DNA from: JAVEWJ01 sp034004605 | GTDB lineage: Bacteria; Patescibacteriota; Gracilibacteria; UBA1369; LOWO2-01-FULL-3 | Length of the DNA stretch: 64,000 bases | Assembly: GCA_034004605.1 (NCBI GenBank) | Contig: JAVEWJ010000001.1 | Coordinates: 186,001-250,000 of the forward strand | Direction of reading: 5' to 3' | Part shown: positions 33,707 through 41,424 of the stretch, one piece after another | How the letters are laid out: each line of letters starts with the position of its first letter | Position numbering within the stretch: the stretch's first letter is position 1 | The notes under the pieces: generated by a model | Seen by the model: only the letters and a program-made list of their open reading frames with translations | What the model was told of the DNA's origin: nothing | The model's database searches: none | Position numbers and translations under genes: made by a program

Positions 33707-34063
33707 CTATCCCAAGTTGTTTAATAACAAAAATTCTTCATCATTTATTTCTTTAATAATCTTACACTGTTCTTCTAGATCAGAAGCGAAAAAAGCCGGA
33801 CAAATAGTGTTTCGGCAAATTTCAGGTCTGTGTGAATAATCCCCACAAAGGCCTGTTTCCGGAATAAATAATAAACATTTATAAATTTTCAATCTAACTG
33901 TTTCAATATGGTCAACCGGCACAAACAGACCTTCCATTTCGACAAAGTGCCGATTGTGAATGGCGTATTTAAGACTTATTCTCGAGTCTATTTTTACCGG
34001 ATTGCAACAGTAACTGCAGTTATGCGCCAAACAAATACTATGTTCTATGTTGTGATTGCACAT
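33707..34063 (-). CDS. Cysteine-cluster (YkgJ-like) metal-binding protein
   Basis: A 118-residue soluble protein with conserved cysteines: AHNCSYCCN near the N-terminus, then KCLLFIPETGLCGDYSHRPEICRNTICPAFF. The C..CC ... C......C..Y..RP..C pattern is that of the YkgJ / Fe-S or zinc cluster family of unknown function. Start at ATG 34061-34063; the longer frame upstream has no family match. Divergent from the small gene at 34267. Confidence 0.75.
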   Translation of the reverse strand: MCNHNIEHSICLAHNCSYCCNPVKIDSRISLKYAIHNRHFVEMEGLFVPVDHIETVRLKIYKCLLFIPETGLCGDYSHRPEICRNTICPAFFASDLEEQCKIIKEINDEEFLLLNNLG

Positions 34064-34164
34064 TAAAACAATTAGCCTACAGGCAAAATACCACCCCCCC
34101 ATTTTTGTCAAGCCGTTTTCAGCAAAAATTCGGAATTTTTTGTTTTATAATTTTCGGATTTTAT

Positions 34165-34193
34165 TTGACAGGGAAGAGGATAAACCTTTTAAT
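34165..34193 (+). promoter_or_regulatory. Promoter of the 57-residue protein gene
   Basis: TTGACA (34165-34170), 17-base spacer, TTTAAT (34188-34193). The transcript should begin near 34200, right at the leader hairpin. Confidence 0.75.
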
Positions 34194-34207
34194 TGATTTG
34201 TGACTTG

Positions 34208-34233
34208 GGAGCTTTCGGTGGTCGAAAGACTCC
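34208..34233 (+). promoter_or_regulatory. 5'-leader hairpin
   Basis: Stem GGAGCTTTCG (34208-34217) with CGAAAG-a-CTCC (34223-34233), one bulged A and a 5-base loop. It would sit near the very 5' end of the mRNA, a position that usually stabilises transcripts. Confidence 0.55.
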
Positions 34234-34266
34234 TATAGTCCGATCGTGTTGACCAAGGAGGGAAAC

Positions 34267-34440
34267 ATGAGGACAAAAAAACATGGGGAGCTTGTCGTGC
34301 ATCGTCTTTGCTCGGAAGCTGCGGAACTTGTTCTTTGCTTTATTGTCAGAGCACTGACAAAAACGAAGGACATGAGGCCAGTGCTTCTGATTCTTGAGGA
34401 TGGATCACAGGCCACCTATCTTCCGAGGGTTCGACGTTGA
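34267..34440 (+). CDS. Small 57-residue unknown protein
   Basis: A basic peptide (MRTKKHGELVVHRLCS... LPRVRR) without recognised domain or clear membrane segment. The evidence for a real gene is its setting: near-consensus promoter, leader hairpin, AAGGAGG Shine-Dalgarno five bases before the ATG, and a GC-rich hairpin after the stop. Codon use is GC-richer than the neighbours. An in-frame GTG at 34246 is rejected as the start because it lies before the Shine-Dalgarno. One of four such genes in the window. Confidence 0.65.
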   Translation: MRTKKHGELVVHRLCSEAAELVLCFIVRALTKTKDMRPVLLILEDGSQATYLPRVRR

Positions 34441-34453
34441 CACAGCGACAATT

Positions 34454-34477
34454 AAGGGGGCAAGAAATTGCCCCCTT
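34454..34477 (+). terminator. Probable terminator hairpin
   Basis: Perfect 10-bp stem AAGGGGGCAA (34454-34463) / TTGCCCCCTT (34468-34477) with a GAAA loop, but only a weak T run. It lies 20 bases before the lgt ATG, so it could also attenuate lgt. Confidence 0.6.
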
Positions 34478-34497
34478 CACACTTTAATAAAAACTTT

Positions 34498-35283
34498 ATG
34501 ACATTTATTAACGACTTAAGTCCGATTATGCTCTCAATCGGTCCCGTTGAAATCCGTTGGTACGGGATGTTTTTTGCGATCGGGCTTTTTCTTTCTTACA
34601 GCGTGCTTCTTAAGATTTTCAAGAAGGAAAATCTTCCGCTTAAAGACCTCGATAGTCTTGTGATATTTCTTTTTGTGGGACTTCTTGTGGGTGCTCGCGC
34701 AGGACATATTCTTTTTTACAATTTCGAATATTTTAGCCAAAACCCCTCGGAGATTTTAAAAATATGGCACGGAGGTCTGGCAAGCCACGGCGCTGCAATC
34801 GGACTTCTTGTCGCTTACACGCTTTTTGTGTTTATAAAAAAAGTAAACTTTTCCAAATATGTGGATCTCCTCTCAATTGTGACTCCCATTACCGCAGGAT
34901 TTGTGAGGCTTGGAAATTTTTTCAATTCGGAAATATACGGAAAGCCCACACACACTACCTATGGCGTGATTTTCAAAAGACTCGGAGAAGATTTCCCAAG
35001 GCACCCGAGCCAAATTTACGAATCGCTTATTGCGTTTTCGATTTTTGGAATTATGCTTTTACTCTACAAAACGGCTTACCGAAAACTTCCGAAGATGTTT
35101 TTACTTTTTACCTTTGTGTTTTTGTACTTCACAAGCAGGTTTTTAGTAGAATACTTCAAAGACAGAGTGGCCGAATCGGATATTTATTTCCTTAGCAAAG
35201 GCCAGATATTAAGCATTCTTCCGATTGCGATTTCCCTGATTTATTTTGGCTATATTACTTTCCGGAAATTTCGGACAAAATAA
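34498..35283 (+). CDS. lgt: Prolipoprotein diacylglyceryl transferase
   Basis: Integral membrane enzyme that attaches diacylglycerol to the lipobox Cys of prolipoproteins. 261 residues, several membrane segments, with IRWYGMFFAIG near the N-terminus, GGLASHGAAIG in the centre, RLGNFFNSEIYG and the essential HPSQIYES. Start at ATG 34498 (MTFINDLS). The lipoproteins encoded at 11349-11828 and 41425-42129 are likely substrates. Its 3' end overlaps the convergent DsbA-like gene by 29 bases. Confidence 0.95.
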   Translation: MTFINDLSPIMLSIGPVEIRWYGMFFAIGLFLSYSVLLKIFKKENLPLKDLDSLVIFLFVGLLVGARAGHILFYNFEYFSQNPSEILKIWHGGLASHGAAIGLLVAYTLFVFIKKVNFSKYVDLLSIVTPITAGFVRLGNFFNSEIYGKPTHTTYGVIFKRLGEDFPRHPSQIYESLIAFSIFGIMLLLYKTAYRKLPKMFLLFTFVFLYFTSRFLVEYFKDRVAESDIYFLSKGQILSILPIAISLIYFGYITFRKFRTK

Positions 35284-35908
35284 GTTCTTCAAGCTCTTCC
35301 GGCGTTTTCACTCTTATTTGTTTTCCGTTTAAGAAAAGTGTGGGTGTTGAGTTTAAGCCGTTTTCAATTCCGAACGAATACGCGTTTTCGATTTTTTGAG
35401 TGAGTGCTATTGAGTTTATATCGTTTTCAAATTTAGCTTCGTCCAGGCTTAAAGACTTGGCATATTCCAAAAATATAGGTTTTGGATCTGCAAGATCGCT
35501 CCAGTCACTTTGATTTTTGTAGAGTAGGTCTTTATATTCAAAAAACTTTCCTTGATTTAATGCAGCCTCAGAAGCTACTGCGGATATGACGGCGTTTGGG
35601 TGAATACCCTTAAGTGGCAAATGTTTGAAAACAAAGGCGCTTCCTTCAATTTTCTTTTCAATGACCGGAGAAATAATAGTCTGATCCACAATAGCACAGT
35701 AAGGGCATTGAAAATCGGAATACTCAACCAGTACGACCTTTGGTTCCCCAAAAGCGACCTGAGGCTCGGAAGAGTTGTATTCTAAAATATTTTTTGAGGG
35801 GACATCGTTTTGATTATTTGGCGATGGGGGAATAACCATTGCAATCGAAACGATTGTAAATAGCCCTAAAAATGCGCCAATAAGAATTTTGGATTTTTTA
35901 TCGTTCAT
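35255..35908 (-). CDS. DsbA-like membrane-anchored thiol oxidoreductase
   Basis: A 217-residue thioredoxin-fold protein of the DsbA / Thioredoxin_4 group with an N-terminal signal anchor (about residues 8-27) and the active site CPYC at 68-71 (SDFQCPYC). The C-terminal half contains the cis-Pro region STPTLFLNGK. It would act outside the membrane forming or shuffling disulfides, a natural partner for the exported Cys-rich proteins encoded at 17405-17980 and 11349-11828. DUF5665 gene lies nine bases upstream on the same strand. Confidence 0.88.
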   Translation of the reverse strand: MNDKKSKILIGAFLGLFTIVSIAMVIPPSPNNQNDVPSKNILEYNSSEPQVAFGEPKVVLVEYSDFQCPYCAIVDQTIISPVIEKKIEGSAFVFKHLPLKGIHPNAVISAVASEAALNQGKFFEYKDLLYKNQSDWSDLADPKPIFLEYAKSLSLDEAKFENDINSIALTQKIENAYSFGIENGLNSTPTLFLNGKQIRVKTPEELEELILSEISGK

Positions 35909-35917
35909 AAATTTGAT

Positions 35918-36364
35918 TTAATTATTTTCCGTATCGTTTTCCGTGGTGGGATTTTCGGATGAAGATTCCGGGACTACAGCTGAAACAGGTGTTTTGAAGC
36001 TATCATCACCTTCGGTAACGACCTCGGGAAGATTATTATAATTATTGTTATTGTTTTGTTCAATAGAGTTCTCGATGCTTGGCCTGATTTCGTGCAAAAC
36101 ACTCTCAACCAAATCTCCGATTATTGGAATAAAGCTTATTTGCGCGAGAAGATAAACAAATATAGCAACGACTACCGTGGCCCCCAAAACCGATCCAAAC
36201 CCCACCATAAGACCGTGAAGAAAGGAATAAAAAAGGTATTTTCTGGGTTTTTTCATTACTTTAACGAACTCCAAATGCTTAAGGTTTTTCACCTCTGACG
36301 TTAGGCTTTTAAGCTCTTTTATAAGCTTTTCCTCAGTATTGGTTTTGGTTTTTATCGTTCTCAT
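35918..36364 (-). CDS. DUF5665-like small membrane protein
   Basis: A 148-residue protein with a basic N-terminal helix, the motif KPRKYLFYSFLHGLMVGFGSVLGATVVVAIFVYLLAQISFIPIIGDLV (one or two membrane segments, about residues 46-88) and a disordered Asn/Ser/Glu-rich tail. The core resembles DUF5665 membrane proteins; function unknown. Start at ATG 36362-36364. Ten bases upstream of the DsbA-like gene, probably co-transcribed. Confidence 0.7.
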   Translation of the reverse strand: MRTIKTKTNTEEKLIKELKSLTSEVKNLKHLEFVKVMKKPRKYLFYSFLHGLMVGFGSVLGATVVVAIFVYLLAQISFIPIIGDLVESVLHEIRPSIENSIEQNNNNNYNNLPEVVTEGDDSFKTPVSAVVPESSSENPTTENDTENN

Positions 36365-36399
36365 GGTATTTTTTGACAAGATAATTTTATATAGAAATC

Positions 36400-36954
36400 A
36401 TGAAAATTACCACAAAAATGGGAGACGGTGGTGTAAGCGGTCTCTTTAACGGAAAACGGCTTAAAAAAGACGATAACCTTTTTGATTTATTGGGGGATAT
36501 CGATGAACTTTCCGCATTTTTGGGCTGGACAAAATCTGAATTGATTCCTCTGTGTATAAAAGAGGATTGTAATATTGAAAAAGTGAAAAAATTTCTTTCA
36601 AAAACTTTGGATGATTTGTATTTGATTATGAGTTTTTGCGGTTTTGAATTTAGATATCCGGAAAATGTGTCGGGGATATCCGAAAAAGATCTTTCCGAGA
36701 TGGAAATTCTTTGTGAGTATTTCAAAAAAAACATCGATCCAATTTCGGGATTTGTGAGGCCCGGCAAAGGGAAAGTGTCTTCGTCTTTTCATGTGCTTCG
36801 CACGATTTGCAGAAGGGCAGAGAGGAGCTTTGTGAGGGCATATTCTTTGAAAGAGCCCTCGCTTGAGCTTAAATATTTAAATCGGCTTTCGGATGTGTTT
36901 TTTGTTTTTGCGCTTTATTTTCAAGAAGAACCTTCTTCGAGTGAAGGGCAATAA
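36400..36954 (+). CDS. PduO-type cob(I)alamin adenosyltransferase
   Basis: A 184-residue protein of the PduO/MMAB family, which transfers adenosine from ATP to cob(I)alamin to make adenosylcobalamin. The N-terminal ITTKMGDGGVSGLFNGKRLKKDD is the family ATP-binding motif, DIDELSAFLGW follows, and the C-terminal FHVLRTICRRAERSFVRA...YLNRLSDVFFVFA carries the conserved Arg/Asn-Arg-Asp residues. Its 3' end overlaps queG, a cobalamin-dependent enzyme, by 86 bases. Confidence 0.88.
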   Translation: MKITTKMGDGGVSGLFNGKRLKKDDNLFDLLGDIDELSAFLGWTKSELIPLCIKEDCNIEKVKKFLSKTLDDLYLIMSFCGFEFRYPENVSGISEKDLSEMEILCEYFKKNIDPISGFVRPGKGKVSSSFHVLRTICRRAERSFVRAYSLKEPSLELKYLNRLSDVFFVFALYFQEEPSSSEGQ

Positions 36955-37873
36955 TTCTTCTAAGCCCCTTGAGTTTCGCTCGCATCAAGGGTGATCCTTT
37001 AAATATTTCAGCAAATCCTTCCTCCGTTTTAATGTTTTCAATTTTTGAAATTTCAATTTGATCACCGGCTATTTTTTTTGTGATTTCCAGATCTTTTGAA
37101 TAAGGCTTAAAAGCATTGTGAGGGCAAACTTTTTGGCAAATATCGCAGCCGAAAAGATATTTTGAGTCGCGAATTTTTTCGCCAAGTTCCTGCGGGATTT
37201 CTCCTTTATTTTCAATTGTGTGATATGCGATACAACGAGTGGCGTCGATGACTCCCGGAGAAATTATGGCTTTAACCGGGCAAGAATCGATACAAAGAGA
37301 ACAGGCTCCGCATATTCCGAAATCGCGATCTTGGTTTGAGAGCTTGTCCTTCCCCAAATTTATGTCGCACAAAATTTCTGAAAGAAAGACAAATGATCCG
37401 AATTCTTTTGTGATAAGACAGGAATTTTTTCCGATTATTCCAAGCCCGGATTTTTTTGCAAAAGACCTTTCCAAAAGAGGTACGGCATCCACAAAAGATC
37501 TTGTATTAATTTCAGGAAAAAGAATTCTTAAAAAAGATTCGAGATCTTTAAGTCGCTTTTTTATAAACTTATGATAGTCCCTTCCGTGAGCATATTTTGC
37601 AATTTTCAGATTGCCGGGCGTTAGCGGCTTTTCTTCCGAATTATAGCTTGTGGCGAGAGTGATTATCGTTTTTACTCCGGGCAAAATTTCCGAAATATCT
37701 TTTCGAGGCGAAGCGTTTTCCATATAGACAAGATCCGCGTTTCGTTTTTTTGAAAGCCAATCTTCGTAAGCTTCAATATCTTGCGTTGAAATTTCGGGGT
37801 CAGTAAACGACACTAGATTAAACCCCAAGGACATTGCTTTTTCTTTTATTAATTCGCGAATTTCTTTGTTCAT
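36869..37873 (-). CDS. queG: Epoxyqueuosine reductase
   Basis: Cobalamin and iron-sulfur enzyme that reduces epoxyqueuosine to queuosine in tRNAs with GUN anticodons. Two ferredoxin-type cluster motifs, CGACSLCIDSCPVKAI and CDICQKVCPHNA, lie in the second half; the N-terminal part has the family patterns KYAHGRDYHKFIKKRL and FVDAVPLLERSFAKKSGLG. 334 residues from ATG 37873, preceded by GGAG; an ATG six codons upstream (37891) is possible. Convergent overlap with the adenosyltransferase gene. tRNA-Asp(GTC) in this window is an expected substrate. Confidence 0.93.
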   Translation of the reverse strand: MNKEIRELIKEKAMSLGFNLVSFTDPEISTQDIEAYEDWLSKKRNADLVYMENASPRKDISEILPGVKTIITLATSYNSEEKPLTPGNLKIAKYAHGRDYHKFIKKRLKDLESFLRILFPEINTRSFVDAVPLLERSFAKKSGLGIIGKNSCLITKEFGSFVFLSEILCDINLGKDKLSNQDRDFGICGACSLCIDSCPVKAIISPGVIDATRCIAYHTIENKGEIPQELGEKIRDSKYLFGCDICQKVCPHNAFKPYSKDLEITKKIAGDQIEISKIENIKTEEGFAEIFKGSPLMRAKLKGLRRIIALHSKKVLLENKAQKQKTHPKADLNI

Positions 37874-37996
37874 ATTTATATTCTCCAACATTTACAAAAG
37901 TATTTGCAATTGTTTTTTTGTTTAATGCCTTTTAGCACCCTGTAAATTAGGATAGACTTAAATCTTAAACTTTAAGAAAAGAAAAATAAAAAATTT

Positions 37997-39004
37997 ATGG
38001 CGGAAAAGAAGAGTAAAATAAAAATAATTGACTTTGAGAAGGTAAAAAATGCCCTAGAGAGTGCCAATAGAATTTGTATTATTTCACATAGAGGGCCTGA
38101 TGGCGACGCAGTCGGTAGCAATTTGGCGCTTAAAATTCAGCTGGAAAAACTCGGAAAAACCGTGATTTCGGCCTGCGTGGATCCTGTCCCCGAAAATTCG
38201 CTTTTTTTACTCAATGCAAATAAATTTGTAAGCGATTTCAACTACGCGGATTTCGATTTGTTTGTAAGCGTGGACTGTGCCGCTCTTTCCTTGATGAAAT
38301 TTCATGAAAAAAAGCCGGAACTTTTATCCGGTGAAAAAGTTTTCATTAATATCGATCATCATTCTTCAAACGATAATTTTGGAAATATAAACATCGTGGA
38401 TGGAGAGGCTCCTTCCACTTCCACGATTCTGTATTCGTTTTTCAACTATGCGAATTGGGATATCGATAGAGAAACTGCGACTTGCCTTCTTCACGGCATA
38501 TATTTTGACACGGGAAGCCTTATGCACAGCAACACCACTTCTTATGTATATGAAGTGTGTGGAGAGCTTATAAAAAAGGGCGCGGACCTAAAAAAAATCG
38601 TGAAAAATTTATTTAAAACAATAGAGATAAACAAGCTTCGTCTTTGGGGAAGAATTCTTGAAAGAGCTTATATCAATTCCGACTCGGTAGTGATTTCTGC
38701 AGTAAATCAGGAAGATTTAAGCGCTTTAAATACCACCCATAAAGACACGGGGGGGGCCATCGATTATCTAAACGCCGTGCCGGATTCAAAATACTGCGTG
38801 CTCCTTTCGGAAGACGATAAGGGTGTTGTGAAGGGATCGATTCGAACACAGAGAGATGAGGTAAATGTATCCGATGTTGCCTCGAAATTCGGAGGAGGTG
38901 GTCACCCGAAAGCTTCCGGATTCGGTATTTCCGGCAAACTTAAGCCGGTTGTAAAATGGCAAGTGGTAAATGAAAACGAGCCGGAGAAAAGCTTTGAATT
39001 CTAA
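37997..39004 (+). CDS. nrnA: DHH-family phosphoesterase, NrnA-like
   Basis: A 335-residue DHH/DHHA1 phosphoesterase. Motifs: IISHRGPDGDAVGSN (DxD), VSVDCAA, NIDHHSSND (DHH) and the C-terminal GGGGHPKASGF. NrnA proteins degrade very short RNA or linear dinucleotides and can hydrolyse pAp. This complements RNases J and Y in RNA turnover. Its stop overlaps the convergent gene 39001-39426 by four bases. Confidence 0.93.
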   Translation: MAEKKSKIKIIDFEKVKNALESANRICIISHRGPDGDAVGSNLALKIQLEKLGKTVISACVDPVPENSLFLLNANKFVSDFNYADFDLFVSVDCAALSLMKFHEKKPELLSGEKVFINIDHHSSNDNFGNINIVDGEAPSTSTILYSFFNYANWDIDRETATCLLHGIYFDTGSLMHSNTTSYVYEVCGELIKKGADLKKIVKNLFKTIEINKLRLWGRILERAYINSDSVVISAVNQEDLSALNTTHKDTGGAIDYLNAVPDSKYCVLLSEDDKGVVKGSIRTQRDEVNVSDVASKFGGGGHPKASGFGISGKLKPVVKWQVVNENEPEKSFEF

Positions 39005-39426
39005 AGAGTGGCTGGCCCTTTTATTCTGATTGATCGAACAATCGTATCGACTTTTTTTCCAATCTCTTCGGCCTGCGAATTTATTTCGGCGGCAAGGCTT
39101 TCCCATTGAACATCTAAATTATTGTGGGTGTTTGGGTTTTCTGGTTCAATATTTATAAAAGTCTCCGGGATAATAGCTTTTATGGCTCGAGTTGGTGTCT
39201 TTTTTGCCGGACTTTGAACAATTTGCGTGTCGACGGGTGGATGTAGTGTATCTTGGGGAAAGTCGCGAAAACACCCATGAACAAGCCTCTCATATATGGG
39301 CAGCTCTTCCGAACGTTGGACAAAAGATCTCTCGGCTTCAGTTATTCGTTTTCGGGCGTTTTCAATTTGTTTTTCTCGATCCAGTTTGCTTTTTATTTCT
39401 GTTTGTATTTCTGTTGTTTTTTCCAT
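39001..39426 (-). CDS. Unknown charged protein
   Basis: A 141-residue hydrophilic protein: N-terminal helical, Glu/Lys/Arg-rich part (residues 1-50), a Pro-rich flexible middle, and a short helical C-terminus. No family recognised and no membrane segment. Start ATG 39424-39426. Composition matches its neighbours. Confidence 0.6.
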   Translation of the reverse strand: MEKTTEIQTEIKSKLDREKQIENARKRITEAERSFVQRSEELPIYERLVHGCFRDFPQDTLHPPVDTQIVQSPAKKTPTRAIKAIIPETFINIEPENPNTHNNLDVQWESLAAEINSQAEEIGKKVDTIVRSIRIKGPATL

Positions 39427-39531
39427 TTAGACTTCTTACTGTTGGATTTTAAACGTGTTTTTGAAAACATAAAAGTTGTGAAATTTTAAAAAACTTGTAA
39501 TATTTCTTTTGTATAATTTATCCTGAAAAAG

Positions 39532-40134
39532 ATGCAAAATTTTTTACCGAAATCTCTGCAAAAGTTGATAGAAGAATTTTCAAGACTTCCCGGAATTGGT
39601 CCCAAAAGCGCTCAAAGGCTTGCGATGTATTTGCTTACAAGCCCGGGCGGAAGAATTAAAGACCTGGGCGAGTCCGTTTTAAAACTCAAAGAAGGAACCG
39701 TTTTTTGCGAGAATTGTTTTAATATCGCGGAAAATTCGCCGTGTGCCGTTTGTTCTGATGAAACAAGAGATAAAATGACGATTTGTGTTGTTGAAAATGT
39801 ACTTGATACCGTTGCTCTCGAAAAAACTGGCGAATTTAACGGGCTTTATCATGTGCTTCACGGATCGCTTTCTCCCGTTGACGGAATCGGACCGGATCAA
39901 CTTAAGATAGACGCTCTTATTGAAAGAGTGGCAAAAGGTGGGATTTCGGAGGTGATTTTGGCAACGAATCCAAGCCTTGAAGGAGAAGCCACCGCTATGT
40001 ATATACAAAAAAAGCTTGCCGGTTTTCCTATAAAAATCACCAGAATAGCAAGGGGGCTACCCGTGGGAGGCGATATTGAATACGCGGATGAAATCACTAT
40101 TAGCAGGGCTCTTAAAGGAAGAGGAGAGATATGA
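39532..40134 (+). CDS. recR: Recombination protein RecR
   Basis: A 200-residue RecR: N-terminal helix-hairpin-helix SRLPGIGPKSAQRLAMYLL, the four-cysteine zinc finger CENCFNIAENSPCAVC (about residues 61-76), and the Toprim domain ICVVENVLDTVALEKTGEFNGLYHVLHGSLSP. It works with RecO in RecA loading on gapped DNA. The infC promoter lies just after its stop. Confidence 0.96.
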   Translation: MQNFLPKSLQKLIEEFSRLPGIGPKSAQRLAMYLLTSPGGRIKDLGESVLKLKEGTVFCENCFNIAENSPCAVCSDETRDKMTICVVENVLDTVALEKTGEFNGLYHVLHGSLSPVDGIGPDQLKIDALIERVAKGGISEVILATNPSLEGEATAMYIQKKLAGFPIKITRIARGLPVGGDIEYADEITISRALKGRGEI

Positions 40135-40189
40135 TAAATGATTTTTATTTATTACTCGGTATTTTTTAAACGAAAAAAGGAGAATTTAA

Positions 40190-40218
40190 TTGACAAGACC
40201 GCTACCTTTACATAGAAT
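40190..40218 (+). promoter_or_regulatory. Promoter of the infC-rpmI-rplT operon
   Basis: TTGACA (40190-40195), 17-base spacer, TAGAAT (40213-40218). Transcription would start near 40225, giving a leader of about 50 bases. Confidence 0.8.
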
Positions 40219-40232
40219 TCTCACGAATTTTT

Positions 40233-40250
40233 GTGCTCTTACTTGAGCGC
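40233..40250 (+). promoter_or_regulatory. Leader hairpin before infC
   Basis: GTGCTC (40233-40238) pairs with GAGCGC (40245-40250, one G-U) around a 6-base loop, 26 bases before the proposed ATT start. Could take part in IF3 or L20 autoregulation; inference. Confidence 0.4.
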
Positions 40251-40276
40251 GTTTAATATTTTTTAATAAAAAAAAC

Positions 40277-40786
40277 ATTAACAAGAAAACAAGAATCAAC
40301 GAAGATATTACTTCGGCTTCCGTACGGCTGATTGGAGATGATGGCGAACAGTTTGGAGTGGTGAGCATTGAAGAAGCGCTGAAAACGGCGCAGGCAAAAG
40401 AACTCGATTTGGTCGAGGTGTCGCCAAGTGCCGAGCCTCCGGTTTGTAAGATAATGGATTTCGGAAAGTATATTTACACACAGAAAAAGATTGAAACTAA
40501 ACACAAAAAGAGTCAGAAGAAAACAGTTGTAAAGTGCGTAAGGCTTACGTTTAAAATCGGTGAACACGATCTTAATGTGAGAATAAATCAGGCGAAAAAA
40601 TTCCTTGAATCCGGAAATGTGGTAAAAGTATCTATGCTTTTCAGAGGAAGGGAAATAGTATATAAGGACCTCGGAAAAGAAAAATTCGTAATTTTCCAAG
40701 AAGCCCTTAAAGAGCTGTCGAATGTGGAAAGTCCGGCAACACTTCAAGGAAATACACTACAAATGATGTTAACCCCAACAAAATAA
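40277..40786 (+). CDS. infC: Translation initiation factor IF-3, probable ATT start
   Basis: IF-3 binds the 30S subunit and selects proper start codons and initiator tRNA. The conserved N-terminal domain (INEDITSASVRLIGDDGEQFGVVSIEEAL) lies in a frame that opens after a TGA at 40244; between that stop and the conserved sequence there is no ATG, GTG or TTG. The codon at 40277 is ATT, giving (M)NKKTRINEDI..., the same non-canonical AUU start used by E. coli infC for autoregulation. Starting at the in-frame GTG 40358 would delete about 27 conserved residues. The product from ATT is 169 residues, normal for IF-3. Its TAA overlaps the rpmI ATG (TAATG). Confidence 0.93.
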   Translation: MNKKTRINEDITSASVRLIGDDGEQFGVVSIEEALKTAQAKELDLVEVSPSAEPPVCKIMDFGKYIYTQKKIETKHKKSQKKTVVKCVRLTFKIGEHDLNVRINQAKKFLESGNVVKVSMLFRGREIVYKDLGKEKFVIFQEALKELSNVESPATLQGNTLQMMLTPTK

Positions 40787-40995
40787 TGAAGATCAAAACG
40801 AAAAGCTGTGCTAAAAAGCGCATCAAAGTAAGAAGCAGCGGTTCTCTAAAAGTCGATAAAGCTTGCAGAAGACATTTGCTTCAAAACAAATCCAAAGCTC
40901 AAAAAGCTCTTGGGAAATCCGGAGTAAAAGTTCCGTCTACAAGACTGAAAGAGGCATCCAGAGCTCTTCCGGGAAAAATTAAAATGGCTAAATAG
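40786..40995 (+). CDS. rpmI: 50S ribosomal protein L35
   Basis: A 69-residue, very basic large-subunit protein starting MKIKTKSCAKKRIKVRSSGSLK, with the usual KAxRRHLLQNKS segment. Coupled to infC by a one-base overlap and followed by rplT, the classic infC-rpmI-rplT order. Translational coupling with infC is likely. Confidence 0.96.
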   Translation: MKIKTKSCAKKRIKVRSSGSLKVDKACRRHLLQNKSKAQKALGKSGVKVPSTRLKEASRALPGKIKMAK

Positions 40996-41013
40996 TTCTT
41001 TAATAACAATAAA

Positions 41014-41367
41014 ATGACAAGAGTAAAAAGAGGCGTGACCGCCCACCGCAGGCACAAGAAAGTCGTTCTTGCAGCCAAAGGTTACAGAGGGCTTAGGAAA
41101 AAGGCCTTCAATCAAGCAAAACAAGCCGTTCTTAAAGCCGGCATGCATGCTTACAAAGATAGAAAAAATAAAAAGAGAATCTTTAGACGACTATGGATCT
41201 CGAGAATCAATTCCGCGCTTCGTGAAATGGGCTACAAATACAGCAGACTCATTGACTCGATGACAAAGAAAGATATTCAAATCAATAGAAAACTACTAAG
41301 TGAAATGGCTTACTCGAATCCGGATTTGTTCAGAAAGGTGATAAACGAGATAATGAAAGAAGACTAA
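41014..41367 (+). CDS. rplT: 50S ribosomal protein L20
   Basis: A 117-residue basic protein with the family start TRVKRGVTAHRRHKKVVLAAKGYRG and the C-terminal globular domain ending LFRKVINEIMKED. L20 assembles early on 23S rRNA and often represses its own operon through the rpmI/infC leader. Last gene of the operon before a terminator. Confidence 0.97.
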   Translation: MTRVKRGVTAHRRHKKVVLAAKGYRGLRKKAFNQAKQAVLKAGMHAYKDRKNKKRIFRRLWISRINSALREMGYKYSRLIDSMTKKDIQINRKLLSEMAYSNPDLFRKVINEIMKED

Positions 41368-41374
41368 AACAATT

Positions 41375-41413
41375 AAAAAAGAGGACTTAAAGAAATTTAG
41401 GTCCTCTTTTTTT
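41375..41413. terminator. Bidirectional intrinsic terminator
   Basis: Twelve-bp stem AAAAAAGAGGAC (41375-41386) / GTCCTCTTTTTT (41401-41412) followed by T. Ends both the rplT operon and the convergent cyclophilin gene. Confidence 0.88.
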
Positions 41414-41424
41414 GTGTGTGAGAT

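Noticed and set aside
40253..40747. A 164-codon minus-strand frame
   Set aside because: Shadow of infC on the opposite strand.
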